Source of the DNA: Colletes latitarsis
Lineage: Eukaryota; Arthropoda; Insecta; Hymenoptera; Colletidae
Assembly: GCF_051014445.1 (NCBI RefSeq)
Contig: NC_135134.1
Location: forward strand, 27,593,672-27,657,671
Direction: 5' to 3'
DNA: 64,000 bases
In this document: in pieces, positions 14,156 to 25,591 of the stretch
Layout: the number at the start of each line of letters is the position of its first letter
How positions within the stretch are numbered: the stretch's first letter is position 1
Notes under the pieces: generated by a model
Database searches by the model: none
What the model was told of the DNA's origin: nothing
The model's input: only the letters and a program-made list of their open reading frames with translations
Position numbers and translations under genes: made by a program

Positions 14156-14960
14156 GGTTTAATTGACTGTTTCAGTGTGGTACCACATTACTACGTAATC
14201 CAATCCAGAAATAGCCCAGGATCTAGCCATGAGGTATGAGAAATATGCGAAAGTATGAGCCTGACGAGAGCAAATCCTAGACCTAACCCAGACCTAACAT
14301 GCGTTATCCTCTAAAAAATTTATCAAGACCAGGTTTAATTGATTGTTTCAGTGTGGTCCCACATTACTACGTGATCCAAACCAGAAAAAACCCAGGATCC
14401 GTTCAACAAGTATGTGAAGAATGCGAAAGAATGAGTCTGATGAGTGAAAATCCCAGGCCTAACCTTGACCTAACATGCGTTATCCGCAAAAATATTGATC
14501 GAAACCTGGTTTAATCGACTGTTTCATTGTGGTACCACATTACTATGTGATCCAAACCAGAAAAAACCCAGGATCTGCTCAACAAGTATGTGAAAAATGC
14601 GAAAGCATGAGTCTGATGAGGGCAAATCCCAGGCCTAACCTAGACATAACTTTCGTTATCCTCTAAAATATTGATCGAAACCAGGTTTAGTGGGCTGTTT
14701 CAGTGTGGTACCATATTACTGCGCGATCCAAACCAGAAAAAACCCAGGATCTGTTTAACAAGTATGTGAAAAATGCGAAAGTATGACCCTGATCTGGGCA
14801 AATCCTAGACCTAACCCAGACCTAACATGCGTTATCATCTAAAATATTTATCAAGACCAGGTTTAATTGATTGTTTCAGTGTGGTACCACATTACTACGT
14901 GAACCATACCAGAAAAAACCCAGGATCCGTTCAACAGGTATCTGAAGAATGCGAAAGTAT
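13950..14960 (+). repeat. Third copy of the 7430-8440 / 18350-19360 segment
   Basis: About 1 kb here matches 7,430-8,440 at offset 6,519 and 18,350-19,360 at offset -4,402. All three share ATCCTCTAAAAAATTTATC (near 7,787, 14,306 and 18,708), TTATCCGCAAAAATATTG and CCCTGATCTGGGC. The match to both partners breaks near 14,960, where this copy reads GATGTGGGC and then GACGAGGTTTCATTG; that stretch resembles material at ~2,330 and ~10,970. Confidence 0.8.
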
Positions 14961-15432
14961 GAGCCTGATGTGGGCAAATCCCAGACCTAACCTAGACCTA
15001 ACTTGCGTTATCCTCTAAAATATTTATCCAGACGAGGTTTCATTGAATGTTTCAGTGTGGTACCACTTTACTACGTGATCCAATCCAGAAATAGACCAGG
15101 ATCCAGCCATGAAGTATGAGAAATATGCGAAAGTATGAGCCTGATGAGAGCAAATCCCAGACCTAACCCAGACCTAACATGCGTTATCCTCTAAAATATT
15201 GATCGAAACCAGGTTTAATGGACAGTTTCAGTGTGGTACCACACTACTACCTAATCCAAACCAGAAAAAAACCGAGGATCTGTTCAACAAGTATGTGAAA
15301 AACGCGAAAGTATGAGTCTGATGAGTGAAAATCCCAGGCCTAACCTAGACCTAACATGCGTTATCCTCAAAAATATTGATCGAAACCTGGTTTAATCGAC
15401 TGTTTCAGTGTGGTACCACATTACTATGTGAT

Positions 15433-18400
15433 CCAAACCAGAAAATAACCCAGAATCTATCCATGAAGAATAAGAAATATGCGAAAGTATGAGCCTGATG
15501 AGGGCAAATCCTAGACCTAACCCAGACCTAACATGCGTTATCCTCTAAAATATTTATCAAGACCAGGTTTAATTGATTGCTTCGGTGTGGTCCCACATTA
15601 CTGCGTGATCCAAACCAGAAAAAACCCAGGATCCGTTCAGCAAGTATGCGAAGAATGCGAAAGTATGAGTCTCATGAGTGAAAATCCCAGACCTAACCTA
15701 GGCCTAACATGCGTTATCCTCTAAAATATTGATCCAAACCAGGTTTAATGGACTGTTTCAGTGTGGTACCACACTACTACGTGATCCAAACCAGAAAAAA
15801 CCCAGGATCTGTCAACAAGTATGTGAAAAACGCGAAAGTATGAGCCTGATGTGGGCAAATCCTAGACCTATCCCAGACCTAACTTGCGTTGTCCTCATAG
15901 ATATTGATGGAAACCAGGTTGAGGTGACTGTTTCAGTGTTGTACTTCATTACTACGTGATGCAATCCAGAAAAAGCCCAGGATCTAGCCAGCAAGTATGA
16001 GAAATATGCGAAAGAATGAGCCTGAAGAGAGCAAATCCCAGACCTAACCTAGACCTAACATGAATTATTCTCTAATATATTGATCGAAACCAGGTTTAAT
16101 TGACTGTTTCAGTGTGGTCCCACATTACTACGTGATCCAAACCAGAAAAAAACCCAGGATCTGTTCAACGAGTATGTGAAGTGTGCGAAAGTGTGAGTCT
16201 GATGAGGGCAAATCTCAGACCTATCCCGGACCTAACTTGCGTTATCCTCTAAAATATTGATCGAAACCAGGTTTAATTGACTGTTTCAGTGTGGTACCAC
16301 ATTACTAGGTGATGCAAACCAGAAAATAACCCAGGACCTGTTCAACGAGTATGTGAAGTGTGCGAAAGGATGAGTCTGATGAGGTCAAATCCCAGGCCTA
16401 ACCTAGACCTAACATGCGTTATCCTCTAAAATATTGATCGATACCAGGTTTAATGGACTGTTCCAGTATGGTACCACTTTACTACGTGATCCCAAGCAGA
16501 AAAAACCCTCGATCAGGTCAACATGTATGTTAAAACTGCGAAAGTATGACCCTGATGTGGGCAAATCCCAGGCCTAACCTAGACCTAACATGCGTTGTCC
16601 TCTACAATATTGATGGAAACCAGGTTTAATTGACTGTTTCAGTGTCGTACATCATTACTACGTGAAGCAATCCAGAAAAAGCCCCGGATCTAGCCATCAA
16701 GTATGAGAAATGTGCGAAAGAATGAGCCTGATGAGAGCAAATCCCAGACCTATACCAGACATAACTTGCGTTATCTTCTAAAATATTGATCGAAACCAGG
16801 TTTAATTGACTGTTTCGGTGTGGTACAACATTACTACGTGATCCAATCCAGAAATAGCCTAGGATCTATACATGAAGTATAAGAAATATGCGAAAGTATG
16901 AGCCTGATGAGGACAAATCCTAGACCTAACCCAGTCCTAACATGCGTTATCCTCTAAAATATTGATCGAAACCAGGTTAAATGGACAGTTTCAGTGTGGT
17001 ACCACACTACTACGTGATCCAAACCAGAAAAAATCCCAGGATCTGTTCAACAAGTATGTGAAAAACGCGAAAGTATGAGCCTGATGAGGGCAAATCCTAG
17101 ACTTAACCCAGACCTAACATGCGTTATCCTCAAAAATATTTATCAAGACCAGGTTTAACTGAATGTTTCAGTGTGGTACCACATTACTACGTGATCCATA
17201 CAAGAATAAACCCAGGATCTGTTCAACAAGTATGTGAAAAATGCGAAAGCATGAGTCTGATGAGGGCAAATCCCAGGCCTAACCTAGACATAACTTTCGT
17301 TATCCTCTAAAATATTGATCGAAACCAGGTTTAGTGGCTGTTTCAGTGTGGTACCATATTACTGCGCGATCCAAACCAGAAAAAACCCAGGATCTGTTCA
17401 ACAAGTATGTGAAAAATGCGAAAGTATGACCCTGATGTGGGCAAATCCCAGAACTAACCCAGACCTAATATGAATTATTCTCTAAAATATTGATCGAAAC
17501 CAGGTTTAATTGATTGTTTCAGTGTGGTACCACATTACTACGTGATCCACACCAGAGAAAACCCAAGATCCGTTCAACAAGTATGTGAAGAATGCGAAAG
17601 TATGAGTGTGATGAGTGAAAATCCCAGGCCTAACCTAGACCTAACGTGCGTTATCCTCTAAAATATATATCAAGACCAGGTTTAATTGAATGTTTCAGTG
17701 TGGTACCACATTACTACGTGAACCAAACCAGAAAAAACCCAGGATCCGTTCAACAAGTAAGTTAAAACTGCGACAGTATGACCCTGATGAGAGCAAATTC
17801 CAGACCTAACCTAGACCTGACATGCGTTGTCCTCTAAAATATTGATGGAAACCAGGTTTAATTGACTGTTTCAGTGTTGCACTTCATTACTACGTGATGC
17901 AATCCAGAAAAAGCCCAGGATCTAGCCATCAAGTATGAGAAATATGCGAAAGAATGAGCCTGATGAGAGCAAATCCCAGACCTAACCTAGACCAAACATG
18001 AATTATTCTCTAAAATATTGATCAAAACCAGGTTTAATTGACTGCTTCAGTGTGGTACCACATTACTACGTGAACCAAACCAGAAAAAACCCAGGATCCG
18101 TTCAACAAGTAAGTTAAAACTGCGACAGTATGACCCTGATGAGAGCAAATTCCAGACCTAACCTAGACCTGACATGCGTTGTCCTCTAAAATATTGATGG
18201 AAACCAGGTTTAATTGACTGTTTCAGTGTTGCACTTCATTACTACGTGATGCAATCCAGAAAAAGCCCAGGATCTAGCCATCAAGTATGAGAAATATGCG
18301 AAAGAATGAGCCTGATGAGAGCAAATCCCAGACCTAACCTAGACCAAACATGAATTATTCTCTAAAATATTGATCAAAACCAGGTTTAATTGACTGTTTC

Positions 18401-19506
18401 AGTGTGGTACCACATTACTACGTGATCCAATCCAGAAATAGCCCAGGATCCAGCCATGAAGTATGAGAAGTATGCGAAAGTGGAGTCTGATGAGGGCAAA
18501 TCCTAGATCTAACCCAAACCTAACTTGCGTTATCCTGTAAAATATTGATCGAAACCAGGTTTAATTGACTGTTTCAGTGTGGTACCACATTACTACGTAA
18601 TCCAATCCAGAAATAGCCCAGGATCTAGCCATGAGGTATGAGAAATATGCGAAAGTATGAGCCTGACGAGAGCAAATCCTAGACCTAACCCAGACCTAAC
18701 ATGCGTTATCCTCTAAAAAATTTATCAAGACCAGGTTTAATTGATTGTTTCAGTGTGGTCCCACATTACTACGTGATCCAAACCAGAAAATGCCCAGGAT
18801 CCGTTCAACAAGTATGTGAAGAATGCGAAAGAATGAGTCTGATGAGTGAAAATCCCAGGCCTAACCTTGACCTAACATGCGTTATCCGCAAAAATATTGA
18901 TCGAAACCTGGTTTAATCGACTGTTTCATTGTGGTACCACATTACTATGTGATCCAAACCAGAAAAAACCCAGGATCTGTTCAACAAGTATGTGAAAAAT
19001 GCGAAAGCATGAGTCTGATGAGGGCAAATCCCAGGCCTAACCTATACATAACTTTCGTTATCCTCTAAAATATTGATCGAAACCAGGTTTAGTGGGCTGT
19101 TTCAGTGTGGTACCATATTACTGCGCGATCCAAACCAGAAAAAACCCAGGATCTGTTTAACAAGTATGTGAAAAATGCGAAAGTATGACCCTGATCTGGG
19201 CAAATCCTAGACCTAACCCAGACCTAACATGCGTTATCATCTAAAATATTTATCAAGACCAGGTTTAATTGATTGTTTCAGTGTGGTACCACATTACTAC
19301 GTGAACCATACCAGAAAAAACCCAGGATCCGTTCAACAGGTATCTGAAGAATGCGAAAGTATGAGTCTGATGAGTGAAAATCTCAGGGCTAACCTAGACC
19401 TAACATGCATTATCCTCTAAAATATTGATCCAAACCAGGTTTAGTGGACTGTTTCAGTGTCGTACCACTTTACTACGTGATCCAAAGCAGAAAAAACCCT
19501 CGATCA
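15433..19506 (+). repeat. Segmental copy 2b (~4.1 kb), partner of 4335-8585
   Basis: The second copy of 4335-8585. It lacks three monomers of its partner (two near 17,080 and one near 17,650) and gained a duplicated dimer at about 17,690-18,395. It shares the private one-base deletion near 15,808. Its last ~450 bases also match 25,590-26,045, linking it to zone 2. Confidence 0.8.
17690..18393 (+). repeat. 352-bp (two-monomer) tandem duplication
   Basis: A dimer with AACCAAACCAGAAAAAACCC, CAAGTAAGTTAAAACTGCG, CAGTATGACCC and GACATGCGTTGTCC followed by a type C unit occurs twice, 352 bp apart (AACCAAACC at 17,721 and 18,073). The corresponding place near 7,140 in the partner segment has it once. 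The gain therefore happened after the 4-kb segment had duplicated. Confidence 0.85.
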
Positions 19507-20660
19507 GGTCAACGTGTATGTTAGAACTGCGAAAGTATGACCCTGACGAGGGCAAATCCCAGGCCTAACCCAGACCTAACATGCGTTATCCTCTAAAATA
19601 TTTATCAAGACCAGGTTTAATTGATTGTTTCAGTGTGGTCCCACATTACTACGTGATCCAAACCAGAAAAAACCCAGGATCCGTTCAATAGGTATGTGAG
19701 GAATGCGAAAGAATGAGCCTGCCGAGGGCAAATCCTAGACCTAACCCAGACCTAACATGCGTTATCCTCAAAAATATTTATCAAGACCAGGTTTAACTCA
19801 ATGTTTCGGTATGGTACCACATTACTACGTGATCCATACCAGAAAAACCCCAGGATCTGTTCAAGAAGTATGTGAAAAATGCGAAAGCATGAGTCTGATG
19901 TGGGCAAATCCCAGACCTATCCCAGACCTAACTTGCGTTATCCTCTAAAATATTGATCGAAACATGGTTTAATTGACTGATTCAGCGTGGTACCACATTA
20001 CTACGTGATACAATCCAGAAACAGCCCAGGATCTAGCCATGAAGTATGAGAAATATGCGAAAGTATGAGCCTGACGAGAGCAAATCCTAGACCTAACCCA
20101 GACCTAACCTGGGTTATCCTCTAAAATATTTATCGAGACCAGGTTTAATTGATTGTTTTAGTGTGGTCCCACATTACTACGTGATCCAAACAAGAAAAAA
20201 CCCAGGATCCGTTCAACAGGTATGTGAAGAATGCGAAAGAATGAGTCTGATGAGTGAAAATCCCAGGCCTTACCTAGACCTAACATGCGTTATCCTCAAG
20301 AATATTGATCGAAACCTGGTTTAATCGACTGTTTCAGTGTGGTACCACATTACTATGTGATCCAAACCAGAAAATAGCCCAGGATCTATCCATGAAGTAT
20401 AAGAAATATGCGAAAGTATGAGCCTGATGAGGGCAAATCCTAGACCTAACCCAGACCTAACATGCGTTATCCTCAAAAATATTTATCAAGACCAGGTTTA
20501 ACTGAATGTTTCAGTGTGGTACCACATTACTACGTGTTCCATACCAGAAAAAACCCAGGATCCGTTCAACAAATATGTGAAAAATGCGAAAGTATGACCC
20601 TGATGGGGGCAAATCCCAGACCTATCCCAGACCTAACTTGCATTGTCCTCTAAAATATTG
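19050..20660 (+). repeat. Segmental copy 3a (~1.6 kb, nine monomers), partner of 25590-27200
   Basis: This block matches 25,590-27,200 at a constant offset of 6,539. Shared private features include ACTCAATGTTTCGGTATGG (near 19,797 and 26,336), AAAAACCCCAGG, TTCAAGAAGTATG and CCTAACCTGGGTTATCC. The left edge lies in the ACATAACTTTCG junction. Base differences are few. Confidence 0.85.
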
Positions 20661-22046
20661 ATCGCAACCAGGTTTAATTGACTGTTTCAGTGTGGTACCA
20701 CATTACTACGTGATCCAATCCAGAAATAGCCCAGGATCTAGCCATAAAGTATGAGAAATATGCGAAAGTATGAGCCTGATGAGGGCAAATCCTAGACCTA
20801 ACCCAGACCTAACTTGCGTTATCATCTAAAACATTTATCAAGACCTGGTTTAATTGATTGTTTCAGTGTGGTACCACATTACTACGTGAACCATACCAGA
20901 AAAAACCCAGGATCCGTTCAACTAGTATGTGAAAAACGCGAAAGTATGAGCCTGATGAGGGCGAATCCCAGACCTATCCCAGACCTAACTTGCGTTATCC
21001 TCTAAAATATTGATCGAAACCAGGTTTAATTGACTGTTTCAGTGTGGTCCCACATTACTACCTGATCCAAACCAGGAAAAACCCAGGATACGTTCAACAA
21101 GTATGTGAAGAATGCGAAAGTATGAGTCTGATGAGTGAAAATCCTCGGCCTAACCTAGACCTAACATGCGTTATCCTCAAAAATATTGATCGAAACCAGG
21201 TTTAATGGACAGTTTCAGTGTGGTACCACACTACTACGTGATCCAAACCAGAAAAAAACCCAGGATCTGGTCAACAAGTATGTGAAAAATGCGAAAGTAT
21301 GACCCTGATGTGGGCAAATCCCAGACCTATCCCAGACCTAACTTGCATTGTCCTCTAAAATATTGATCGCAACCAGGTTTAATTGACTGTTTCAGTGTGG
21401 TACCACATTACTACGTGATCCAATCCAGAAATAGCCCAGGCTCTAGCCATGAAGTATGAGAAATATGCGAAAGTATGAGCCTGATGAGGGCAAATCCTAA
21501 ACCTAACCCAGACCTAACATGCGTTATCATCTAAAATATTTATCAAGACCTGGTTTAATTGATTGTTTCAGTGTGGTACCACATTACTACGTGAACCATA
21601 CCAGAAAAAACCCAGGATCCGTTCAACAGGTATCTGTAGAATGCGAAAGTATGAGTCTGATGAGTGAAAATCTCAGGGCTAACCTAGACCTAACATGCAT
21701 TATCCTCTAAAATATTGATCCAAACCAGGTTTAGTGGACTGTTTCAGTGTGGTACCACATTACTACGTTATCCAATCCAGAAATAGCCCAGGATCTAGCC
21801 ATGAGGTATGAGAAATATGCGAAAGTATGAGCCTGACGAGAGCAAATCCTAGACCTAACCCAGACCTAACATGCGTTATCCTCTAAAATATTTATCAAGA
21901 CCAGGTTTAACTGAATGTTTCAGTGTGGTCCCTCATTACTACGTGATCCATACCAGAAAAAACCCAGGATCTGTTCAACAAGTATGTGAAAAATGCGAAA
22001 GCATGAGTCTGATGAGGGCAAATCCCAGGCCTAACCTAGACATAAC

Positions 22047-22233
22047 TTTCGTTATCCTCTAAAATATTGATCGAAACCAGGTTTAGTGGGCTGTTTCAGT
22101 GTGGTACCACATTACTGCGCGATCCAAACCAGAAAAAACCCAGGATCTGTTCAACAAGTATGTGAAAAATGCGAAAGTATGACCCTGATGTGGGCAAATC
22201 CCAGACCTATCCCAGACCTATCCCAGACCTAAC
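22047..22233 (+). repeat. 187-bp monomer with three 11-bp terminal subunits
   Basis: A type G-derived unit 11 bp longer than normal. The excess is exactly one extra copy of the terminal 11-bp unit: CCCAGACCTAT, CCCAGACCTAT, CCCAGACCTAA at 22,200-22,232, where other monomers have two. The distance between flanking monomer starts (22,047 to 22,410 = 363 = 2 x 176 + 11) confirms it. It is shared with 30,699-30,885, so it predates the 8,652-bp-offset duplication. Confidence 0.92.
22200..22232 (+). repeat. 11-bp subrepeat, three tandem copies
   Basis: Three contiguous 11-bp units with the pattern CCCAGACCTA(T/A). Ordinary monomers have two such units at positions 154-164 and 165-175, with variants such as CCCAGGCCTAA, CCTAGACCTAA and CCCAGACCTAT. 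The monomer thus contains a nested microsatellite-like pair whose copy number can change by slippage or unequal pairing. Confidence 0.93.
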
Positions 22234-24240
22234 TTGCATTGTCCTCTAAAATATTGATCGAAACCAGGTTTAATTGACTGTTTCAGTGTGGTACCACATT
22301 ACTACGTGATCCAATCCAGAAATAGCCCAGGATCTAGCCATGAAGTATGAGAAATATGCGAAAGTATGAGCCTGATGAGGGCAAATCCTAAACCTAACCC
22401 AGACCTAACATGCGTTATCATCTAAAATATTTATCAAGACCTGGTTTAATTGACTGTTTCAGTGTGGTCCCACATTACTACCTGATCCAAACCAGAAAAA
22501 ACCCAGGATCCGTTCAACAAGTATGTGAAGAATGCGAAAGTATGAGTCTGATGAGTGAAAATCCTCGGCCTAACCTAGACCTAACATGCGTTATCCTCAA
22601 AAATATTGATCGAAACCAGGTTTAATGGACAGTTTCAGTGTGGTACCACGCTACTACGTGATCCAAACCAGAAAAAAACCCAGGATCTGTTCAACAAGTA
22701 TATGAAAATCGCGAAAGTATGAGCCTGATGAGAGCAAATCCCAGACCTATACCAGACCTAACTTGCGTTATCCTCTAAAATATTGATCGAAACCAGGTTT
22801 AATTGACTGTTTCAGTGTGGTACCACATTACTACGTGATCCAATCCAGAAATAGCCGAGGATCTAGCCATGAGGTATGAGAAATATGCGAAAGTATGAGC
22901 CTGACGAGAGCAAATCCTAGACCTAACCCAGACCTAACATGCGTTATCCTCTAAAATATTTATCAAGACCAGGTTTAACTGAATGTTTCAGTGTGGTCCC
23001 ACATTACTACGTGATCCATACCAGAAAAAACGCAGGATCTGTTCAACAAGTATGTGAAAAATGCGAAAGCATGAGTCTGATGAGGGCAAATCCCAGGCCT
23101 AACCTAGACATAACTTTCGTTATCCTCTAAAATATTGATCGAAACCAGGTTTAGTGGGCTGTTTCAGTGTGGTACCACATTACTGCGCGATCCAAACCAG
23201 AAAAAACCCAGGATCTGTTCAACAAGTATGTGAAAAATGCGAAAGTATGACCCTGATGTGGGCAAATCCCAGACCTATCCCAGACCTAACTTGCATTGTC
23301 CTCTAAAATATTGATCGCAACCAGGTTTAATTGACTGTTTCAGTGTGGTACCACATTACTACGTGATCCAATCCAGAAATAGCCCAGGATCTAGCCATGA
23401 AGTATGAGAAATATGCGAAAGTATGAGCCTGATGAGGGCAAATCCTAGACCTAACCCAGACCTAACATGCGTTATCATCTAAAATATTTATCAAGACCTG
23501 GTTTAATTGATTGTTTCAGTGTGGTACCACATTACTACGTGAACCATACCAGAAAAAACCCAGGATCCGTTCAACAGGTATCTGTAGAATGCGAAAGTAT
23601 GAGTCTGATGAGTGAAAATCTCAGGGCTAACCTAGACCTAACATGCATTATCCTCTAAAATATTGATCGAAACCAGGTTTAGTGGACTGTTTCAGTGTGG
23701 TACCACTTTACTACGTGATCCAAAGCAGAAAAAACCCTCGATCAGGTCAACATGTATGTTAGAACTGCGAAAGTATGACCCTGATGAGGGCAAATCCCAG
23801 GCCTAACCCAGACCTAACATGCGTTATCCTCTAAAATATTTATCAAGACCAGGTTTAATTGATTGTTTCAGTGTGGTCCCACATTACTACGTGATCCAAA
23901 CCAGAAAAAACCCAGGATCCGTTCAACAAGTATGTGAAGAATGCGGAAGAACGAGTCTGATGAGTGAAAATCCCAGGCCTAACCTAGACCTTACATGCGT
24001 TATCCTCTAAAATATTGATCGAAACCAGGTTTAATTGACTGTTTCAGTGTGGTACTACATTACTACGTGACCCAATCCAGAAATAGCCCAGGATCTAGCC
24101 ATGAGGTATGAGAAATAAGCTAAAGTATGAGCCTGACGAGAGCAAATCCTAGACCTAACCCAGACCTAACATGCGTTATCCTCTAAAATATTTATCAAGA
24201 CCAGGTTTAATTGACTGTTTCAGTGTGGTACCACATTACT

Positions 24241-25018
24241 ACGTGATCCAATCCAGAAATAGCCGAGGATCTAGCCATGAGGTATGAGAAATATGCGAAA
24301 GTATCAGCCTGATGAGGGCAAATCCTAGACCTAACCCAGACCTAACATGCGTTATCATCTAAAATATTTATCAAGACCTGGTTTAATTGATTGTTTCAGT
24401 GTGGTACCACATTACTACGTGATCCAAACCAGAAAAAACCCAGGATCAGTTCAACAAGTATGTGAAAAACGCGAAAGTATGAGCCTGATGAGGGCGAATC
24501 CCAGACCTATCCCAGACCTAACTTGCGTTATCCTCTAAAATATTGATCGAAACCATGTTTAATTGACTGTTTCAGTGTGGTACCACATTACTACGTGAAC
24601 CATACCAGAAAAAACCCAGGATCCGTTCAACAGGTATCTGTAGAATGCGAAAGTATGAGTCTGATGAGTGAAAATCCTCGGCCTAACCTAGACCTAACAT
24701 GCGTTATCCTCAAAAATATTGATCCAAACCAGGTTTAATTGACTGTTTCAGTGTGGTACCACATTACTACGTGATCCAATCCAGAAATAGCCCAGGATCT
24801 AGCCATGAAGTATGAGAAATATGCGAAAGTATCAGCCTGATGAGGGCAAATCCTAGACCTAACCCAGACCTAACATGCGTTATCATCTAAAATATTTATC
24901 AAGACCTGGTTTAATTGATTGTTTCAGTGTGGTACCACATGACTACGTGATCCAAACCAGAAAAAACCCAGGATCAGTTCAACAAGTATGTGAAAAACGC
25001 GAAAGTATGAGCCTGATG
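24241..25018 (+). repeat. 528-bp (three-monomer) tandem duplication
   Basis: A three-monomer block repeats at offset 528. The start words of the type B unit at 24,347 and 24,875 match, and both copies share the private GTATCAGCC (instead of GTATGAGCC) at about 24,301 and 24,829, followed by CAAACCAG and GATCAGTTCAACAAG. The right end coincides with the 182-bp hybrid monomer. Confidence 0.8.
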
Positions 25019-25056
25019 AGGGCAAATCCTAGACCTAACCCAGACCTAGACATAAC
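24875..25056 (+). repeat. 182-bp monomer with an off-register 6-bp junction
   Basis: This type B unit ends CCTAGACCTAA, CCCAGA, CCTAGACATAA instead of two clean 11-bp units, which adds 6 bp. The junction joins the end of one class (CCCAGACCTAAC) to the end of another (CCTAGACATAACTTTCG) at shared GACCT/CCTAGAC letters. It is followed by a type G unit at 25,057. Confidence 0.88.
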
Positions 25057-25409
25057 TTTCGTTATCCTCTAAAATATTGATCGAAACCAGGTTTAGTGGG
25101 CTGTTTCAGTGTGGTACCATATTACTGCGCGATCCAAACCAGAAAAAACCCAGGATCCGTTCAACAAGTATGTGAAGAATGCGAAAGTATGAGTCTGATG
25201 AGTGAAAATCCTCGGCCTAACCTAGACCTAACATGCGTTATCCTCAAAAATATTGACCGAAACCAGGTTTAATGGACAGTTTCAGTGTGGTACCACACTA
25301 CTACGTGATCCAGACCAGAAAAAAACCCAGGATCTGTTCAACAAGTATGTGAAAATCGCGAAAGTATGAGCCTGATGAGGGCAAATCCCAGACCTATACC
25401 AGACCTAAC

Positions 25410-25591
25410 TTGCGTTATCCTCTAAAATATTGATCGAAACCAGGTTTAATTGACTGTTTCAGTGTGGTACCACATTACTACGTGATCCAATCCAGAAATA
25501 GCCGAGGATCTAGCCATGAGGTATGAGAAATATGCGAAAGTATGAGCCTGACGAGAGCAAATCCTAGACCTAACCCAGACCTAGACATAAC
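25410..25591 (+). repeat. 182-bp monomer, second off-register junction
   Basis: A type A unit (GATCTAGCCATGAGG, GACGAGAGC) that ends with the same 6-bp-longer CCCAGACCTAGACATAAC junction as the unit at 24,875, again followed by a type G unit (25,592). The body of the monomer differs from the first, so either the junction moved by conversion or the upstream part was exchanged later. Confidence 0.85.

Larger units (their letters stand above)
1..19506 (+). repeat. Zone 1: irregular satellite with long segmental copies
   Basis: This part of the array has no constant higher-order period. Two long segments each occur twice, at offsets that drift by whole monomers (8,457 / 8,633 / 8,281, and 11,098 / 10,745 / 10,569 / 10,921). 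The copies therefore gained or lost one or two monomers after duplicating. Types A, C, D and E dominate the first ~12 kb. The segmental pairs tile almost the entire zone. The only contents are satellite monomers. Confidence 0.85.
21290..22385 (+). repeat. Segmental copy 4a (~1.1 kb), partner of 29942-31037
   Basis: This block matches 29,942-31,037 at offset 8,652 and includes the 187-bp monomer. Shared private words are ACTACGTTATCCAATCC (near 21,764 and 30,416) and TGGTCCCTCATTAC (near 21,926 and 30,578). Its first ~450 bases also match 23,238-23,693 at offset 1,948 (eleven monomers plus 12 bp). Confidence 0.85.

Noticed and set aside
22200..22232. Telomere-like CCTAA / TTAGG motifs at the end of each monomer
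   Set aside because: Only two (rarely three) CCTA(A/T) words per monomer, spaced 11 bp apart inside a longer CCCAGACCTAA unit. There is no run of perfect telomeric repeats, so the resemblance is probably coincidence.
23115..23130. Possible CENP-B box in the TTTCGTTATCC part of type G monomers
   Set aside because: Only the TTCG start agrees. The required downstream A and CGGG of the mammalian core are absent, so it does not qualify.
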